Of a stretch of DNA of 7,353 bases, positions 5,700 through 7,353 are shown in pieces. The notes beneath the pieces were generated by a model, which saw only the letters and a program-made list of their open reading frames with translations, was not told the origin of the DNA and searched no databases. Both the position numbers and the translations under genes were made by a program. Source of the DNA: RGIG2206 sp045540915 (GTDB lineage: Bacteria > Bacillota > Clostridia > Oscillospirales > Acutalibacteraceae); assembly GCA_045540915.1 (NCBI GenBank), contig JAZQID010000085.1, positions 1-7,353 of the forward strand, in the 5' to 3' direction. Each line of letters starts with the position of its first letter. Positions within the stretch are counted from its first letter, which is position 1.

Positions 5700-5727
5700 T
5701 TGATTTTTCTGTAAAATGGTATACAAT
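5700..5727 (+). promoter_or_regulatory. groES: groESL promoter
   Basis: There is -35 TTGATT (5700-5705), a 16-bp spacer, and -10 TACAAT (5722-5727). The predicted transcription start falls around 5733-5735, at the left arm of the CIRCE element, so HrcA binding would block initiation. Confidence 0.65.
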
Positions 5728-5772
5728 AGAATTTAGCACTCAAGGTCATAGAGTGCTAAATTCTATTTTTTT
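5725..5772 (+). terminator. Extended inverted repeat with T-run: probable terminator of the upstream operon
   Basis: The CIRCE arms are extended by eight further complementary pairs, giving perfect 17-bp arms (5725-5741 and 5751-5767) with a 9-nt loop, followed by Ts through 5772 (seven counting from 5766). A transcript entering from the lipid kinase gene, which ends 81 nt upstream, would fold the whole stem and meet the U-tract. A transcript started at the groES promoter lacks most of the outer left arm, so it should not terminate there. The shared operator/terminator use is inference from structure. Confidence 0.6.
5733..5759. promoter_or_regulatory. CIRCE operator (HrcA binding site)
   Basis: TTAGCACTC (5733-5741), nine bases, then GAGTGCTAA (5751-5759) is an exact match to the CIRCE consensus TTAGCACTC-N9-GAGTGCTAA. 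The known role is repression of groESL by HrcA, relieved on heat shock. It sits 45 bp before groES. Confidence 0.97.
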
Positions 5773-5803
5773 CGTTAATTTATCTCGATAGGAGGAATTT
5801 ATT

Positions 5804-6088
5804 ATGACAATCAAGCCGCTTATCGATCGTGTTGTCATCAAGATGGTCGAGGCAGAGGAAACTACAAAGAGCGGAATCATTCTTGCCGCCGCGGCACAGG
5901 AGAAGCCGCAGGTTGCCGAGGTGGTCGCAGTAGGTCCCGGCGGAATCGTTGACGGCAAGGAAGTCAAGATGTACGTCAAGGTGGGCGACCGCGTAATTAT
6001 GTCCAAGTATTCGGGCACCGAGGTCAAGCTTGACGGTGTCGAGTACACCATTCTGCGCCAGTCGGATATATTGGCTATTGTGGAATAA
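5804..6088 (+). CDS. groES: Co-chaperonin GroES (Cpn10)
   Basis: A 94-aa protein of normal family length. It forms the heptameric lid of the GroEL folding chamber. The N-terminus IKPLIDRVVIK is typical. The mobile loop (about 16-34) carries the GroEL-contacting I-I-L at 25-27, the roof region shows VGPGG, and VGDRVIMSKYSGTEVKLDG is the conserved C-terminal core. The stretch after the mobile loop reads AAAAQEKPQ where PDTAKEKPQ-like sequences are more usual, a minor variation. GGAGG at 5791-5795 is 8 nt before the ATG. It is followed 36 nt later by groEL in the usual order, under CIRCE/HrcA control. Confidence 0.98.
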   Translation: MTIKPLIDRVVIKMVEAEETTKSGIILAAAAQEKPQVAEVVAVGPGGIVDGKEVKMYVKVGDRVIMSKYSGTEVKLDGVEYTILRQSDILAIVE

Positions 6089-6124
6089 TTTTAACCATAG
6101 GTTTGTAAAGGAGATAATTTGATT

Positions 6125-7353
6125 ATGGCAAAGGATATTATCTACGGCGAAGAAGCGCGCAAGGCCCTTCAGGCAGGTGTCGACAAGCTCGCCAATACTG
6201 TTAAGGTAACCCTCGGTCCGAAGGGACGCAACGTCGTCCTCGACCGCAACTTTGGCGCACCCCTTATCACCAACGACGGCGTAACCATCGCAAAGGACGT
6301 CGAGCTGACCGATCCTTTTGAGAATATGGGCGCACAGATGGTCAAGGAGGTCGCCACCAAGACCAACGATATTGCCGGTGACGGTACTACCACCGCTACC
6401 GTTCTTGCTCAGGCCCTTATCCGCGAGGGAATGAAGAACATCGCCGCAGGAGCCAACCCGATGGTTGTCCGCAAGGGTATTCAGAAGGCTGTCGGTGCCG
6501 CCGTTGAGGCTATCGGCAACAACTCCAAGACGGTCGACGGCTCCAAGGACATTGCTCGTGTAGCCACCATTTCGGCAGGCGACGAGTTTATCGGCAACCT
6601 TATCGCCGAGGCTATGGAGAAGGTCTCCAACGACGGAGTTATCACCGTTGAGGAGTCCAAGACCGCCGAGACCTATTCCGAGGTGGTCGAGGGTATGATG
6701 TTCGACCGCGGATACATCACCCCCTATATGTGCACCGATACCGATAAGATGGAGGCGGTCATCGACGACGCCTACATTCTTATTACCGATAAGAAGATCT
6801 CCAACATTCAGGATCTTCTGCCTCTGCTTGAGCAGATCGTTCAGGCGGGCAAAAAGCTGCTCATCGTCGCTGAGGACATCGAGGGCGAGGCTCTGACCAC
6901 CCTTATCCTTAACAAGCTGCGCGGCACCTTCACCTGCGTTGCCGTAAAGGCGCCCGGCTTCGGCGACCGCCGCAAAGAGATGCTCCGCGATATCGCCGTG
7001 CTTACCGGCGGTGAGGGCATCACCTCCGAGCTCGGACTTGAACTGAAGGACACCCACAACGTTCAGCTCGGCCGCGCACATCAGGTCAAGGTGACCAAGG
7101 AGAACACCATCATCGTTGACGGTGCAGGCGACAAGGAGCAGATCGCAGCCCGCGTGGCGCAGATCCGCGCTCAGCTTGAGACCACCACCTCCGATTTCGA
7201 CCGCGAAAAGCTGCAGGAGCGTCTTGCCAAGCTGGCAGGCGGCGTTGCAGTAATCAAGGTTGGTGCCGCTACCGAGATCGAGATGAAGGAGAAGAAGCTT
7301 CGCATCGAGGACGCTCTCGCATCTACCAAGGCCGCCGTTGAGGAAGTCGGACG
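6125..7353 (+). CDS. groEL: Chaperonin GroEL (Cpn60), 3'-truncated by window end
   Basis: About 409 codons of the usual ~540 are present. The frame stays open to the right edge, so the C-terminal part of the equatorial domain and the GGM-type tail are missing. The start ATG 6125 gives MAKDIIYGEEAR, the canonical N-terminus; AAAGGAG (6107-6113) lies 11 nt upstream, slightly far. Motifs in order: VTLGPKGRNV (28-37), the nucleotide-binding GDGTTT (85-90), the apical domain with VKAPGFGDRRKEML, and the ATP-hydrolysis aspartate in RIEDAL (D396, equivalent to E. coli D398). It forms the double-ring ATP-driven protein-folding chamber with GroES. The last complete codons read VEEVG, where GroELs nearly always have VEEG; see findings. 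Confidence 0.98.
   Translation, partial: MAKDIIYGEEARKALQAGVDKLANTVKVTLGPKGRNVVLDRNFGAPLITNDGVTIAKDVELTDPFENMGAQMVKEVATKTNDIAGDGTTTATVLAQALIREGMKNIAAGANPMVVRKGIQKAVGAAVEAIGNNSKTVDGSKDIARVATISAGDEFIGNLIAEAMEKVSNDGVITVEESKTAETYSEVVEGMMFDRGYITPYMCTDTDKMEAVIDDAYILITDKKISNIQDLLPLLEQIVQAGKKLLIVAEDIEGEALTTLILNKLRGTFTCVAVKAPGFGDRRKEMLRDIAVLTGGEGITSELGLELKDTHNVQLGRAHQVKVTKENTIIVDGAGDKEQIAARVAQIRAQLETTTSDFDREKLQERLAKLAGGVAVIKVGAATEIEMKEKKLRIEDALASTKAAVEEVG

Noticed and set aside
4672..5739. 355-codon open frame antisense to the lipid kinase gene
   Set aside because: The plus-strand gene has clear family motifs and a strong Shine-Dalgarno; the antisense frame has neither.
5780..7081. 433-codon open frame antisense to groES-groEL
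   Set aside because: It lies opposite two unmistakable genes and has no ribosome site or recognisable domain. Long antisense frames are expected from the codon bias of GC-richer genes.

Overview
The window looks like chromosomal DNA of a Bacillota of the class Clostridia, plausibly an uncultured gut lineage near Oscillospiraceae/Ruminococcaceae. The signs are a perfect CIRCE operator in front of groES-groEL, strong GGAGG-type ribosome binding sites, half-length TauE/SafE permeases encoded as a pair, and intergenic hairpin repeats of a kind common in that group. The family placement is inference; no rRNA or other marker gene settles it. Nothing here is clearly an undescribed multi-gene system. 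The unusual material lies in the non-coding DNA around a small orphan regulator.

Layout. Bases 1-1181 (+) are the 3' end of a secreted-type beta-propeller protein with seven Asp-box motifs, closed by a strong intrinsic terminator. A convergent minus-strand pair (1948-1221) encodes two half-size TauE/SafE proteins joined by an ATGA stop/start overlap. Bases 1967-2960 are mostly non-coding and hold a 68-aa XRE/Cro-type regulator (2360-2566) in AT-richer DNA. Its promoter region carries a perfect 17-bp inverted repeat. The gene is bracketed by two diverged, directly oriented copies of a ~110-bp hairpin-rich repeat, and a cluster of further hairpins follows it. A minus-strand GtrA-family membrane protein (3398-2961) appears to use the hairpin of the second repeat copy as its terminator.

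Divergent promoters at 3437-3508 drive gtrA leftward and, rightward, a likely two-gene operon: a THUMP-domain RNA methyltransferase (rlmL-like) and a diacylglycerol-kinase-family lipid kinase 16 nt downstream. The groESL operon follows. Its CIRCE operator is nested in a longer 17-bp inverted repeat ending in seven Ts, so the same DNA can act as HrcA operator for groESL and as intrinsic terminator for the upstream operon. groEL runs off the right edge after about 409 codons.

The genes do not form one pathway. They read as separate housekeeping and transport units, with one compact accessory patch (about 1997-2903) between the TauE pair and gtrA.
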